Shown here: positions 52,385 through 61,315 of the stretch, in pieces
How the letters are laid out: every line of letters begins with the position of its first letter
Numbering within the stretch: position 1 is the first letter of the stretch
Assembly: GCA_040226215.1 (NCBI GenBank)
Contig: JAVKFF010000231.1
Span: 1-64,000, forward strand
Length of the DNA: 64,000 nt
Source of the DNA: JAVKFF01 sp040226215
GTDB lineage: Bacteria > Pseudomonadota > Alphaproteobacteria > DSM-16000 > Inquilinaceae
Direction: 5' to 3'
Notes under the pieces: model-generated
What the model saw: only the letters and a program-made list of their open reading frames with translations
What the model was told of the DNA's origin: nothing
The model's database searches: none
Position numbers and translations under genes: made by a program

Positions 52385-52642
52385 TCACCAGAACGTGTCA
52401 CCGAGATCGATCTGGCTCGGATCTGTGAGCACGCCGGTCGCGCCGCCGACAGCGCCGCCGATCGCGGCACCGGCGAGCGGCTCGCCGACGATCACGCCGC
52501 CGACCGCGCCGGCACCGGCACCGATGGCGGCCCCTGAGAGACCGCGATCGAGGTCGGACTCGCCACATGCGCCAAGAACCAGTGCGCCGAAGATCAGCGC
52601 ACCCACCGCGATTGTAGTGTGAGACATGAGTTTCACTTTCAT
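52385..52642 (-). CDS. Glycine-zipper lipoprotein
   Basis: Small outer-membrane-type lipoprotein, 85 aa. A signal sequence ends in the lipobox LGAC, with Cys as the lipidated residue. The mature part has repeated GxxxG glycine-zipper spacing (GAAIGAGAGAVGGVIVG, AAIGGAVGG). Similar proteins are abundant envelope stress lipoproteins. Start MKVKLMSH is preferred for its positive charges; an internal ATG at 52627 is possible. Single gene with an AT-rich upstream region. Confidence 0.8.
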   Translation of the reverse strand: MKVKLMSHTTIAVGALIFGALVLGACGESDLDRGLSGAAIGAGAGAVGGVIVGEPLAGAAIGGAVGGATGVLTDPSQIDLGDTFW

Positions 52643-53012
52643 GTTATTGATTGACCCGAGAAACGTAGGGCTTCTTTAATCAAAACTATTTCAGAAACCT
52701 GAAGCAGACGTTCCGAATTTTAAGATCACCAATTGTTATAACTGTTCTATATAGGTGGGTTCGGAGAGCGCCAAGTGTCAGGCTCGGAATATACTCATCA
52801 GGCACAATAAAAAATCACGCGTAACCCGGTGGCGCCTGGAAATGGGCCGATGCCGTTATCGACCGTCGATGAAGAATGGCCGGCCGACATCGCAGTGGAC
52901 GGTTCCCGCGACAGCCGGTCTTCAGCTAAGTTGCCGGTGAACGGCAGAGAATGGACAGGGCATCAATGCCCCGAAACCGCTACTCCTCGCGCAGGATCAC
53001 CAGGATCACCAA
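52643..53012. promoter_or_regulatory. AT-rich divergent regulatory region before the hybrid kinase
   Basis: No gene here. The stretch 52690-52810 is markedly AT-rich (ttgttataactgttctatat at 52733-52752) and probably holds promoters for both the lipoprotein and the kinase gene. Next to the kinase start, a 10-base unit (caggatcacc) is repeated in tandem (52992-53010); each copy supplies an AGGA ribosome-site core, the second correctly placed before the GTG. Confidence 0.45.
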
Positions 53013-56000
53013 GTGACAAACCGACTGCAGGAGACCTCGTCGCGCGCTCCGGATTCCGGGCCGGGAGACCTGGTGGTGGTCGGCATCGGGGCATCGGCCG
53101 GCGGGCTGTCCGCCTTCCAGAGGCTGTTGGATGCGATGCCGCCGGACACTGGCACAGCCTTCATCCTGGTTCAGCATCTCGATCCGACGCACCAGAGCAT
53201 GATGGTGGATCTGCTCTCCAGCCACACGTCGATGACCGTGCTTCAAGCCGCGGATGGCATGCCGATCGTTCCCGACAGGGTCTATGTGATTCCGCCTGGC
53301 GTCTACCTGTCGGTTCGCGACCGATCCCTTCGTCTGACGGAACCGCGGAACCGTCACGGCTCCCGCCTGCCGTTCGACTTCCTGCTGCACTCGCTCGCCG
53401 CCGAATTTGGGCCGCACGCCGCCGGCATCGTTCTCTCCGGCACCGGCGCGGATGGCAGCGTCGGGTTGCGATCCCTCAAGGACGCGGGCGGCCTGGTCAT
53501 CGTCCAAGACCCCGCCGAGGCGGATTATGACGGCATGCCGCGCAGCGCCATCGCAACGGGCACGGTCGATCAGATCCTGCCGGTGGCCAGGATGCCGGAG
53601 GCGCTGGTCCGCCTTCGCCGGAGCCTGCCGCGCGCGCGCCCGGTCGACGACGATGCCACGCCGCCGCAGGATGCGCCGGCGGACTGGCTGACAGCGATCG
53701 TCGGCATTCTGCACGACCAGACCCTTTACGACTTCACGCAGTACAAGCGCGGCACGCTACAGCGCCGGATCGAACGGCGGATGGCGATGGCCGAGATCGC
53801 CACGAAGGATATCGGAACCTACCTTGAACGGCTGCGCGATGATCAGGGCGAACGCGACCTCCTCGCCAAGGATCTGCTGATCAACGTCACCGGGTTCTAT
53901 CGCGATCCCAAGGTCTTCGACCTGCTGGCGACGGAGGTGATTCCGGGCCTGGTTGCGAGCCACCCTGCCGAAGATGCCTTGCGTGTCTGGGTGGCCGGCT
54001 GCAGCACGGGAGAGGAAGTCTATTCCCTGGCGATGCTGCTGATGGAGCAGATCACGGCGACGAGGCAGCGTGTCAAGCTGCAGATCTTCGCATCCGACGT
54101 CGACCCGGATGCCGTGGCGACGGCGCGCGAAGGACACTATCCCGGGACCATCGAGGCCGATGTCTCGAGCGACCGCCTTGCCCGCTTCTTTGTCCGGGAA
54201 GCCGATGGCTACAGGGTGACGCCCGAACTTCGCGCGACGGTCGTCTTCACGGTGCAGGACCTGCTGAGCGATCCGCCATTCTCCCGCATCGATCTGATTT
54301 CGTGCCGCAATCTTCTGATCTATCTGCAGCCGGAAGCGCAGGCGAAGGCCATCTCGCTATTCCATTTCGCGTTGCGCGAGGGAGGGCTGCTCCTGCTCGG
54401 CAACGCCGAAACGATCGGTCATTCCGATGACCGGTTCGAAGTCGTCAGCGACTCCGGTCGTCTGTTCCGGCATGTCGGTCGACGCCGGCCGGGGGGGGGC
54501 GGTTTCCTTATGCGACCGGACGGCGTTACCAGGGCCGCCCAGATCGGATCGGGGACGGTGCCGTCCCGCCTCAGCGCCCTGACCGAGCTGAGCCAGCGCC
54601 TGGTGGTGGCGCGCCACGCTCCGGCGACGACCCTGGTGAGCCCCGCGCATGAATGTCTCTACACTCTGGGGCCGATCGACACCTATCTGCGTGTTGGTGC
54701 CGGACAGCCGACAAACGATGTACTCGTCATGGCACGGGAGGGCGTGCGCGCCAGACTTCGCATGGCGATCGACAAGGCGATCGCCGAAGACGGCCCCGTC
54801 TCGATTACCGGTGGCCGGCTACGCCACAATGGCGAAACGCTCGCCTTCCGCATCGATGCGGAGCCGGTGATCTGCGACGGCGAGACCCTGCTTCTGATCT
54901 GCTTCCTCGAGGAGCGGGGTTCGCGTACGCGGCGGACGCGCAAGGCTGACTCGGTGCGCAGCGAGCGTGAGGTCGAACTGCAGGAGGAACTCGACGCCAC
55001 CAGGCTGGAGTTGGAAGGCGTCGTTCGCGACCTCGAGCGGTCGGTCGATACCCAGAAGGTCATCGCCGAGGAGACGCTGTCGATCAACGAGGAGTTCCAG
55101 GCGACCAACGAGGAACTGCTGACCTCCAAGGAGGAACTCCAGTCCCTGAACGAGGAACTCACCGCGCTGAACAGCCAGTTGCAGGAGACGCTGGAGCGCG
55201 AGCGCACGGTGTCCGACGACCTGCAAAACATCCTCTTCAGCACCGATGCGGCAACGCTGTTTCTCGACGCGGACCTGAACATCCGCTTCTTCACACCGAC
55301 CATCCAGGCGCATTTTCATGTCATTCCCGGCGACATCGGACGTCCGATCGCCGATCTCAGCTCGCTGAACGCGGATCGCACGCTGCTGGACGACGCCCGC
55401 GAAGTGCTCGGCAGCCACCAACCGACGGAGCGTGAGATCGAGACGCGGGACGGCGTCTGGCATATCCGCCGGATCCTCCCCTATCGCTCACGCGACGAGT
55501 CCGTGGGCGGCGTCGTGGTGACCTTCACCGACATCACCGAGCTGAAGCAGACGGCGGAGGCGCTGCAGAAGGCCCGGCGCATTGCCGAACAGGCCGATCT
55601 CGCCAAGTCGCGCTTTCTCGTCGCGGCCAGCCACGATCTGCGCCAGCCGCTGCAGGCGCTTGCCCTGATACAGGGCCTGCTGGCCGACACGGTGAAGGGA
55701 GAGGATGAAAAGAAGCTGGTGGCCCGGCTCGGCCAGACCAGCGCGGCGATGACGGCCATGCTGGACACGCTGCTCGATCTCAACCGGATCGAGGCCGGTG
55801 TCGTGCGCACCGAGATCGGTGCGATCGAGGTTGGCGCGGTGTTCGAGCGATTGCGCGAGGAGTTCACTTTCCTCGCCAGCGCGCAAGGATCGGTGCTTCG
55901 GATCGTGCCGTGCCGCCAGCGGATCATGAGCGACCCTGCCCTGCTGGAGCAGATGCTCCGCAATCTGCTGTCCAACGCGGTGCGTTATACGGCGCATGGC

Positions 56001-57380
56001 AAGATCTTGCTGGGCTGCCGGCGACGTGGCCAGCAACTGTCGATCGAAGTGTGGGACACCGGGATCGGCATTCCCGAGCATGAGACGCAGCGAATATCCG
56101 AGGAGTTCTTCCAGATCGACAATCCCGCGCGCGAGCGGGGCGGCGGTCTCGGACTGGGCCTGTCCATCGTCCAGCGCTCCGCCCATCTGCTCGGCCACAA
56201 GATCGAGGTGCGCTCCAAGCCCGGTCACGGCTCGGTCTTCGCCATCGTCGTCAGCGGCGCATCCGAGCTGGCGGAAGGGCCGGCAGCGCCAGTCCCGACC
56301 AGTCCTGGCCATGCCGTCGACACCGGAAACGCCGTGGTCCTCATCGTCGAGGACGATCCCGACATCCGTGAGTTGCTTGTCCAGTCCCTGAGTTCGGATG
56401 TCGTGCGCGTGGTCGTTACCACAAGTAGTGACGGTGCGCTGCGCGCAGTGCGCGAACAGGCGGTCCGGCCCGACATCATCGTCACCGACTACAACCTGCC
56501 CAATGGCATGAACGGACTGCGGCTGGCGAACCGGGCGCGTGAGATGCTCGGCAGCCGGGTGCCGGTCATCATCCTCACCGGTGACGTCTCGGCCGAAAGT
56601 CTCGCCGCAATCGCCGATGAGGATGTCACGCGGCTCAGCAAACCGGTGAAGCTCGAGGACCTGACACAAGCCGTTCACCGCCTGCTGTTCCAGGTCGGGC
56701 GCGAAGCCCGCACGCCCGGGTCACAGGCGCTTGGCCGATCCGAGGTGTCCGACAGTCCGATCATCTATGTCGTCGACGACGATTCCAGCGTCTGCAGGGA
56801 GATTGGCCACACGCTGGAATCGGTCGGCTGGACGGTCGAGACCTTTCCAAGCGCCGAGACCTTCCTGGCGGCCTTTCGGCCCGGTCGTGTCGCCTGTCTG
56901 TTGATCGACGAACTGCTGCCCGGAATGGACGGAATGGCGTTGTTGAACCACCTGGCGGGCGTCGACGACAGGCTGACGAAGGTCATGATCACCGGTTACG
57001 GGAATGTCGACATGGCGGTCCGGGCGATGAAGTCGGGCGCGCTGGACTTCATCGAGAAGCCGATCGAGCGCTCGGCACTGATCGCCAGCGTCGAACGGGC
57101 GCTGGCGCAATCGGTCGGCGGCGACAAGCGCCTGGCCGTGCAGCGGGAGGCGGAAAAGGTCGTGTCGGCACTGACGCCGCGGCAGCGTGAGATCTTCTCC
57201 CTGATCGTCAGGGGCACCCCCAACAAGATCATCGCGGCGGACCTCCAGCTCAGCCAGCGCACGGTGGAAAACCACCGAGCCGCGATCATGAAGAAGACGG
57301 GCGCGAAGACCCTGCCAGACCTGGTGCGTCTGTCCCTCTCCGCCTCCCGCAGTCAGGTCGCTGACAAGGGCGATAGCTGA
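53013..57380 (+). CDS. CheB-CheR-PAS-histidine kinase-REC-REC-LuxR composite signalling protein
   Basis: 1455 aa from a GTG start. Order: CheB methylesterase (Ser28 in GIGASAGG, His55, Asp147 in GTGADG); CheR methyltransferase (about 230-490, AGCSTGEEVYSLA); a Gly-rich linker; a sensory region and coiled coil (650-735); PAS (about 735-845); HisKA with phospho-acceptor His874 (SHDLRQPLQ); HATPase (N986 to about 1080, GGGLGLGLSIV); REC1 Asp1159; REC2 Asp1299; and a FixJ/LuxR HTH (1385-1440). It thus combines receptor-methylation chemistry, phosphorelay and transcription output in one chain. The two REC domains keep their Lys (SKPV, EKPI). No membrane segment, so it senses a cytoplasmic signal. 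Targets unknown. Confidence 0.93.
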   Translation: MTNRLQETSSRAPDSGPGDLVVVGIGASAGGLSAFQRLLDAMPPDTGTAFILVQHLDPTHQSMMVDLLSSHTSMTVLQAADGMPIVPDRVYVIPPGVYLSVRDRSLRLTEPRNRHGSRLPFDFLLHSLAAEFGPHAAGIVLSGTGADGSVGLRSLKDAGGLVIVQDPAEADYDGMPRSAIATGTVDQILPVARMPEALVRLRRSLPRARPVDDDATPPQDAPADWLTAIVGILHDQTLYDFTQYKRGTLQRRIERRMAMAEIATKDIGTYLERLRDDQGERDLLAKDLLINVTGFYRDPKVFDLLATEVIPGLVASHPAEDALRVWVAGCSTGEEVYSLAMLLMEQITATRQRVKLQIFASDVDPDAVATAREGHYPGTIEADVSSDRLARFFVREADGYRVTPELRATVVFTVQDLLSDPPFSRIDLISCRNLLIYLQPEAQAKAISLFHFALREGGLLLLGNAETIGHSDDRFEVVSDSGRLFRHVGRRRPGGGGFLMRPDGVTRAAQIGSGTVPSRLSALTELSQRLVVARHAPATTLVSPAHECLYTLGPIDTYLRVGAGQPTNDVLVMAREGVRARLRMAIDKAIAEDGPVSITGGRLRHNGETLAFRIDAEPVICDGETLLLICFLEERGSRTRRTRKADSVRSEREVELQEELDATRLELEGVVRDLERSVDTQKVIAEETLSINEEFQATNEELLTSKEELQSLNEELTALNSQLQETLERERTVSDDLQNILFSTDAATLFLDADLNIRFFTPTIQAHFHVIPGDIGRPIADLSSLNADRTLLDDAREVLGSHQPTEREIETRDGVWHIRRILPYRSRDESVGGVVVTFTDITELKQTAEALQKARRIAEQADLAKSRFLVAASHDLRQPLQALALIQGLLADTVKGEDEKKLVARLGQTSAAMTAMLDTLLDLNRIEAGVVRTEIGAIEVGAVFERLREEFTFLASAQGSVLRIVPCRQRIMSDPALLEQMLRNLLSNAVRYTAHGKILLGCRRRGQQLSIEVWDTGIGIPEHETQRISEEFFQIDNPARERGGGLGLGLSIVQRSAHLLGHKIEVRSKPGHGSVFAIVVSGASELAEGPAAPVPTSPGHAVDTGNAVVLIVEDDPDIRELLVQSLSSDVVRVVVTTSSDGALRAVREQAVRPDIIVTDYNLPNGMNGLRLANRAREMLGSRVPVIILTGDVSAESLAAIADEDVTRLSKPVKLEDLTQAVHRLLFQVGREARTPGSQALGRSEVSDSPIIYVVDDDSSVCREIGHTLESVGWTVETFPSAETFLAAFRPGRVACLLIDELLPGMDGMALLNHLAGVDDRLTKVMITGYGNVDMAVRAMKSGALDFIEKPIERSALIASVERALAQSVGGDKRLAVQREAEKVVSALTPRQREIFSLIVRGTPNKIIAADLQLSQRTVENHRAAIMKKTGAKTLPDLVRLSLSASRSQVADKGDS

Positions 57381-57839
57381 CCTGACGGACGGCACCCTTT
57401 CGGGGGAAAATCGCCCGCTCTTTAGTAATCTGACGCATCTGCCCGCACCCCCTGAAGCGCGGGATGCTTCCGCCGATCGCTCGCCCGGGCCCGGCGCCGG
57501 GAGCGACAGGGCAGGGCAGACGAGGGCCGACCTGCCGGCGCCGCATGGTCGGGTCTCTACCTGATGTGAGTAGATTCCGATGCTCCCCGGCTACCCCGTT
57601 ACTTTGTTACATTGGCATCACTGAGCGCGGAAGGAGATTGCCAAGAACAGGCATCGTTCTCCGCCGCGACGATAGAGGTGATATTTGCCGCCAAGCAGGC
57701 AACGAGAAGCGTCCTTGGCGGTCCCGGGAATACTGCGGAGGGAAGATCCAGAAGGTTTAGGCACCGATACCGACACCGAATACCGCGACCCGAGAAGTGG
57801 GCGCGGTCGTGGATCCGGCGCGCTCGTGGCGCGCGCCGT
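57381..57839. other. Gene-free stretch with GC-rich stem, possible ncRNA body
   Basis: No convincing coding frame between the kinase and 57964; translations are Arg/Pro-rich and unstable. GGCGCGC-TCGTG-GCGCGCC-like sequence near 57817-57836 can fold. It leads directly into the hairpin plus T-run at 57840, so a transcript ending there is likely, either a long 3' tail of the kinase mRNA or a separate RNA. Confidence 0.35.
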
Positions 57840-57899
57840 GGAGGCGCCCGGAGTATGATCAACAGTTTGATCGGGGGACCGGGCGCCTCCTCTTTTTTT
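57840..57899 (+). terminator. Strong two-part hairpin plus T7 tract
   Basis: GGAGGCGCCCGG (57840-57851) pairs perfectly with CCGGGCGCCTCC (57879-57890), and inside the loop GATCAA (57857-57862) pairs with TTGATC (57867-57872) around CAGT. TTTTTTT (57893-57899) follows. This is a textbook intrinsic terminator for rightward transcription, yet lies 460 bases beyond the nearest upstream gene. Confidence 0.75.
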
Positions 57900-57963
57900 C
57901 GCAAGGCGCGCCGGATGTCCGGCGAACCATGAAGCATGTGGGCATAGCCCGAAGGCGAACGTC

Positions 57964-58269
57964 ATGCCATCAGTCCAAGCCGCGTCAACCATCCATGCAG
58001 CGGACAGGGCGGGAGATGTCGGACTGCGGTTCGTCTTCAGTGACGCCCTGATCTCCCTCGATGTCGCGCCCAGCGCGACCTACCAGGATTTAGCGCAGCA
58101 CCTGTGGCACCTGTCGCAACGGCACTTCGGCGACACGGTCGCGGTCTACGCGACCATCGAGCCGGAGTTTCCAAGGCTGGGCAATGGCGGGGCGGAAGTC
58201 ACGGCCTCGAGCCATTCGTCTCGAACGCCCCCGAAAGGAAAGCGGGGCAGGTGGGCCATGTCGTCGTGA
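57964..58269 (+). CDS. Small conserved-looking hypothetical protein
   Basis: 101 aa, not recognised as a named family. The core GLRFVFSDALISLDVAPSATYQDLAQHLWHLS resembles short alphaproteobacterial proteins of unknown function with an FxFxDxxxSxDxxxxATxxDLA pattern. The Ser/Arg-rich tail (from about residue 75) is of lower coding quality, so the C-terminus may be frameshifted or extended. A GAAGG ribosome site lies about 9 bases before the ATG. Confidence 0.55.
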   Translation: MPSVQAASTIHAADRAGDVGLRFVFSDALISLDVAPSATYQDLAQHLWHLSQRHFGDTVAVYATIEPEFPRLGNGGAEVTASSHSSRTPPKGKRGRWAMSS

Positions 58270-58323
58270 ACAGGCGCACACCGGTGACCGGTCAACATCA
58301 AATTTGCAATCGAGGATGAACAA

Positions 58324-58482
58324 ATGACCTTGGGAACCATACTGATCATCATCGCGGTGATCATCCTGATCGGAGTCCTTCCCGTCTGGCCACACAGCCG
58401 GTCGATGGGATTCGCCCCCAGCGGCGTGGTCGGGCTCGTGCTGGTCGTCATCCTCGTACTCCTGCTGCTCGGCCGGATCTGA
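58324..58482 (+). CDS. DUF3309 family small membrane protein
   Basis: 52-aa hydrophobic protein. MTLGTILIIIAVIILIG, then VLPVWPHSRSMGFAPSG, then a second membrane segment ending LLLLGRI: this is the full DUF3309 pattern (LPxWPHSxxxGxxPSG between two hydrophobic stretches). Function unknown; members are often near general-stress genes in alphaproteobacteria. The neighbouring sigma factor fits that pattern. Confidence 0.85.
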   Translation: MTLGTILIIIAVIILIGVLPVWPHSRSMGFAPSGVVGLVLVVILVLLLLGRI

Positions 58483-58531
58483 CACGAGTGAGAACGGAGC
58501 CGCTGCTCCAGCAAAGCGAGAATTCGCGACC

Positions 58532-58735
58532 ATGTCCAAGGACACGCTGCGTCATTTCCCAAGATCGCCACGCAATGACGAGCGACCCTCTGAACAATCC
58601 CAACGCGCTTCGCAGGATGAGGACATGCCCTCCGATCACGTGCCGTGCATCTCCGGATCGTTCCCGCTGCCCGCCAGCGATAACGGCGCACCTTCGTCGC
58701 TTTGGATAAATCGCTGGAGAGTCTCGAAGACCTGA
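58532..58735 (+). CDS. Doubtful small ORF upstream of the sigma factor gene
   Basis: 67 codons starting MSKDTLRHFPRSPRND. The composition is polar and low in complexity and I recognise no family. Its place directly before an ECF sigma gene would fit an anti-sigma factor, but the helix pattern of NepR-type anti-sigma factors is not seen. Codon use is poorer than in neighbours, so it may not be real. Confidence 0.25.
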   Translation: MSKDTLRHFPRSPRNDERPSEQSQRASQDEDMPSDHVPCISGSFPLPASDNGAPSSLWINRWRVSKT

Positions 58736-58760
58736 AACCGAATGACGTCGGGGAACATAG

Positions 58761-59264
58761 ATGGCCCGCGCTGACTTGTACGCGCAGATCGAGGACTTGA
58801 TACCGCAGTTGATGGCCCACGCTCGCCGCATCACCCGCAATGGCGATGGTGCCGAGGACCTGGTTCAGACCAGCCTGGAACGGGGATTGCGCTGTCTTGA
58901 CCAGTTCAGGCCTGGCACGAACCTGCGTGCCTGGCTTTTCACCATTCTGAGAAACACGCACATCAACGAGATCCGCCGCGCCCAGCGCTGGCAAGGCAGT
59001 GTGGACGCCGGCGACTGCGAGCACCTGTTTCCCGTCAAGGCGAACCAGGACGCGCATATCGAGCTGGCGGAACTGGCGTGCGCGCTCGAGCGGCTGTCCG
59101 ACAGTGACCGCCGTGTGCTGGTCATGGTCGGCGGCCGCGGCCTCAGCTATTTCGAGGCGTCGGCAGAGCTCGACGTCGCCGTCGGCACTGTCCGCTCGCG
59201 CCTGTCGCGGGCGCGCGCCAAACTCTCGGTGATTATGGATTCCGATCGCCGGCTGGCCGCCTGA
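58761..59264 (+). CDS. ECF-type RNA polymerase sigma factor
   Basis: 167 aa. Region 2 is RITRNGDGAEDLVQTSLERG with LRAWLFTILRNTHINEIRRAQR, and region 4 is LSDSDRRVLVMVGGRGLSYFEASAELDVAVGTVRSRLSRAR. These are the two DNA-contacting parts of ECF sigma factors; the LDQFRPGTNLRAWLFTILRN segment is typical of the alphaproteobacterial EcfG-like/ECF41-neighbour groups. No obvious anti-sigma gene was found nearby. Presumably drives stress genes in block D, but a matching promoter (GGAAC ... CGTT) was not confirmed. Confidence 0.9.
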   Translation: MARADLYAQIEDLIPQLMAHARRITRNGDGAEDLVQTSLERGLRCLDQFRPGTNLRAWLFTILRNTHINEIRRAQRWQGSVDAGDCEHLFPVKANQDAHIELAELACALERLSDSDRRVLVMVGGRGLSYFEASAELDVAVGTVRSRLSRARAKLSVIMDSDRRLAA

Positions 59265-59329
59265 CCCACGGCCGCCCGGCCACAATCCGTCCCGGGCGCA
59301 TCGACGTTTGCCGCCATATGTCCACGCCA

Positions 59330-60205
59330 TCAGCCCGTCCGCCGCACGCTGACGTCGATCTGCATGCCGCGAAAGGTACCGGCGCCGCGGAAGACGCCGC
59401 TGACGGGGAGCGCCTGCATCTGCGTGCGGGTTGCCGCAACGCGCAGGAGGTTCCGGCCGGCGACGATCTTGTTGGTCGGGTCGAACTCGATCCAGCCGAT
59501 GCCGGGGATGAACACATCGGCCCAGGCATGCGTCGAACCGCCTCCGCGCAGCGCGTCGTCCGCGCCGCTGTCGCTACCCGGATCGTAGAGATAGCCCGTG
59601 ACGAACCGCGCTGCGAAGCCGAGGAAGCGCGCCGCCTCCATGAAGAGCACGGCGAAGTCGCGGCAGGTGCCCCGGCCGATGCGGATCGTCTCTGCCGGCG
59701 ACTGTACGCCGCGCTCCTCCCGCCGGCCGTAGGCGAACCCGAAATGGATGACGGCGGCGAGGCGATCGAGAATGTCGGTGCTCCTGTCGGGCAGATCCGG
59801 CATGGCGGAGCCGAGCCAGCCCGCGAGCGCCGGACGATCCCCGGGGAACTGACTAGCCTGGAGCGGCGCCAGGTCGATCGACTCGTCGGCGTCGTACTGA
59901 ACGGGGTAGGAACCCGCGTGTCGCGCCAGTCGCGGCAGGGGTTCGTCGAGGCCGTAGCGGCGCACCGTGAGTTCGCTCTCGATGACGAGCTCGTCGGCTG
60001 TGCTGTCGAACGACAGCAGCGCCACGGAATTGCCGAAGGCATCGAATGCCCACCGCACCTCGGCCGCCGGGCTGAGGGCAAGGCTCGATTCCAGGATGCG
60101 CATGTCATGGCCGTCCCGCGGCCGCAGCATCAGGCGGTGTGGCCCGAACGTCACGGGCTGGTCATAGACATAGCGCGTGCGATGACGGATCCGGAAGGTG
60201 GTCAT
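59330..60205 (-). CDS. Transglutaminase-like cysteine peptidase-fold protein 1
   Basis: 291 aa from ATG 60205 (MTTFRIRHRTRYVYD is the family N-terminus). The bacterial transglutaminase N-terminal beta domain is followed by the core with Cys in GRGTCRDFA, His in STHAWADVF and Asp in EFDPTN, so the Cys-His-Asp triad is complete. No signal peptide, so a cytoplasmic amidase/protease-like role is likely. Divergent from the related gene at 60349 with 143 bp between them. Confidence 0.88.
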   Translation of the reverse strand: MTTFRIRHRTRYVYDQPVTFGPHRLMLRPRDGHDMRILESSLALSPAAEVRWAFDAFGNSVALLSFDSTADELVIESELTVRRYGLDEPLPRLARHAGSYPVQYDADESIDLAPLQASQFPGDRPALAGWLGSAMPDLPDRSTDILDRLAAVIHFGFAYGRREERGVQSPAETIRIGRGTCRDFAVLFMEAARFLGFAARFVTGYLYDPGSDSGADDALRGGGSTHAWADVFIPGIGWIEFDPTNKIVAGRNLLRVAATRTQMQALPVSGVFRGAGTFRGMQIDVSVRRTG

Positions 60206-60348
60206 GGGCTTGGGCCGTGCTGCATGCGGACTCCGATGCATGAAGGCGAAGGCTGCGGGCTCGCACCTCGCACGAGTGAGCGACCGGAACTGGAATCTCC
60301 AGTCCGGGCGCACGATGTAATGTAGTCACTGGAACACGAAAGGCAGCG

Positions 60349-61236
60349 ATGTTCATTCGCTTCGGCTTCGAAATCGTCATCGACAGCCCTGCACCGACAC
60401 CGTTCATCCTGGCGCTTTCGCCGCACCCGTCGGTCGGCGGTCGTGTCGTCGGATCGGCGATCCGGGTGGAGCCGGACGTGACCCTGATGGAGTTCATCGA
60501 TCCGTTCGGGAATCTCCGGACGCGCCTCGTCGCGCCGCCCGGCCCGCTGCGGCTTTGGTCCGATTGCATTATCGAGGACGACGGAGCGCCCGATGTCTTC
60601 AACTGGAACGCGCACCAGCACGAGATCGTCGACCTCCCGCCGGAGACGCTGCCATTCCTGACGGCGAGCCGCTATTGCGACTCCGACGCGCTCATCGATC
60701 GCGCCTGGGCGCTCTTCGGCGGGAGTCCGCCCGGCTGGGCCCGCGTCCAGGCGATCTGCAATTTCGTGCACAATCACATTACCTTCGGCTACAAGTTCGG
60801 GCGTCCGACGAAGACCGCCGGCGAGACATTGCGGGAGGGCACCGGCGTTTGTCGCGACTTTGCCCATCTCGCCATCGCGCTGTGCCGGGCGATGAACATC
60901 CCCGCCCGCTATACGAGCGGATATCTGGGCGACATCGGCGTCCCACCCTCCGGTCCCGGCGATTTCTGCGCCTGGTTCGAGGTCTTTCTCGCAGGACGCT
61001 GGTACACCTTCGATGCGCGCTACAACACGCCGCGCATCGGCCGCATCCTGATGGTCCGCGGCCGCGACGCCGCCGACGGCGCCATGATGATCTCCTTCGG
61101 AAGATATGAACTGAGGCGCTTCCGCGTCTGGACGGACGAGGTCACCGGCGTGGCTTCCGGCGACGACCTGACGGCGCTCCTGCAGGAGATGCCCGATACG
61201 CCCGCCCTGACACTGGCTTCGGCCGGAACGGCCTGA
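60349..61236 (+). CDS. Transglutaminase-like protein 2, triad His replaced
   Basis: 295 aa. It has an N-terminal beta domain (MFIRFGFEIVIDSPAPTPF) and the transglutaminase core with GVCRDFAHLAIALCR (nucleophile Cys) and WYTFDARYN (Asp). The triad His position reads DFCAWFEVF, with Cys where the partner gene has His, so catalysis may be changed or lost. Family relatives commonly carry Ser/Cys here in the DFxAWFE motif as far as I recall. Divergent partner of the gene at 59330. Confidence 0.86.
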   Translation: MFIRFGFEIVIDSPAPTPFILALSPHPSVGGRVVGSAIRVEPDVTLMEFIDPFGNLRTRLVAPPGPLRLWSDCIIEDDGAPDVFNWNAHQHEIVDLPPETLPFLTASRYCDSDALIDRAWALFGGSPPGWARVQAICNFVHNHITFGYKFGRPTKTAGETLREGTGVCRDFAHLAIALCRAMNIPARYTSGYLGDIGVPPSGPGDFCAWFEVFLAGRWYTFDARYNTPRIGRILMVRGRDAADGAMMISFGRYELRRFRVWTDEVTGVASGDDLTALLQEMPDTPALTLASAGTA

Positions 61237-61315
61237 CACGCCGGTGAAGGGGCCCTGAATCTCGAAGCGAAGACCACGATCCGACGGCCGGCTGAAATGC
61301 CCAGAGCCCCGCTCC

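Noticed and set aside
52643..53012. EcfG-type promoter (GGAAC, 16-17 bases, CGTT)
   Set aside because: A GGAAC occurs on the minus strand near 52710, but no CGTT lies at the right distance.
55488..56678. 396-codon minus-strand frame inside the composite sensor gene
   Set aside because: Antisense shadow of conserved kinase domains; no start site or motif.
58532..58735. NepR-type anti-sigma factor before the ECF sigma gene
   Set aside because: The expected amphipathic helices are absent and codon use is poor; kept only as a doubtful small ORF.
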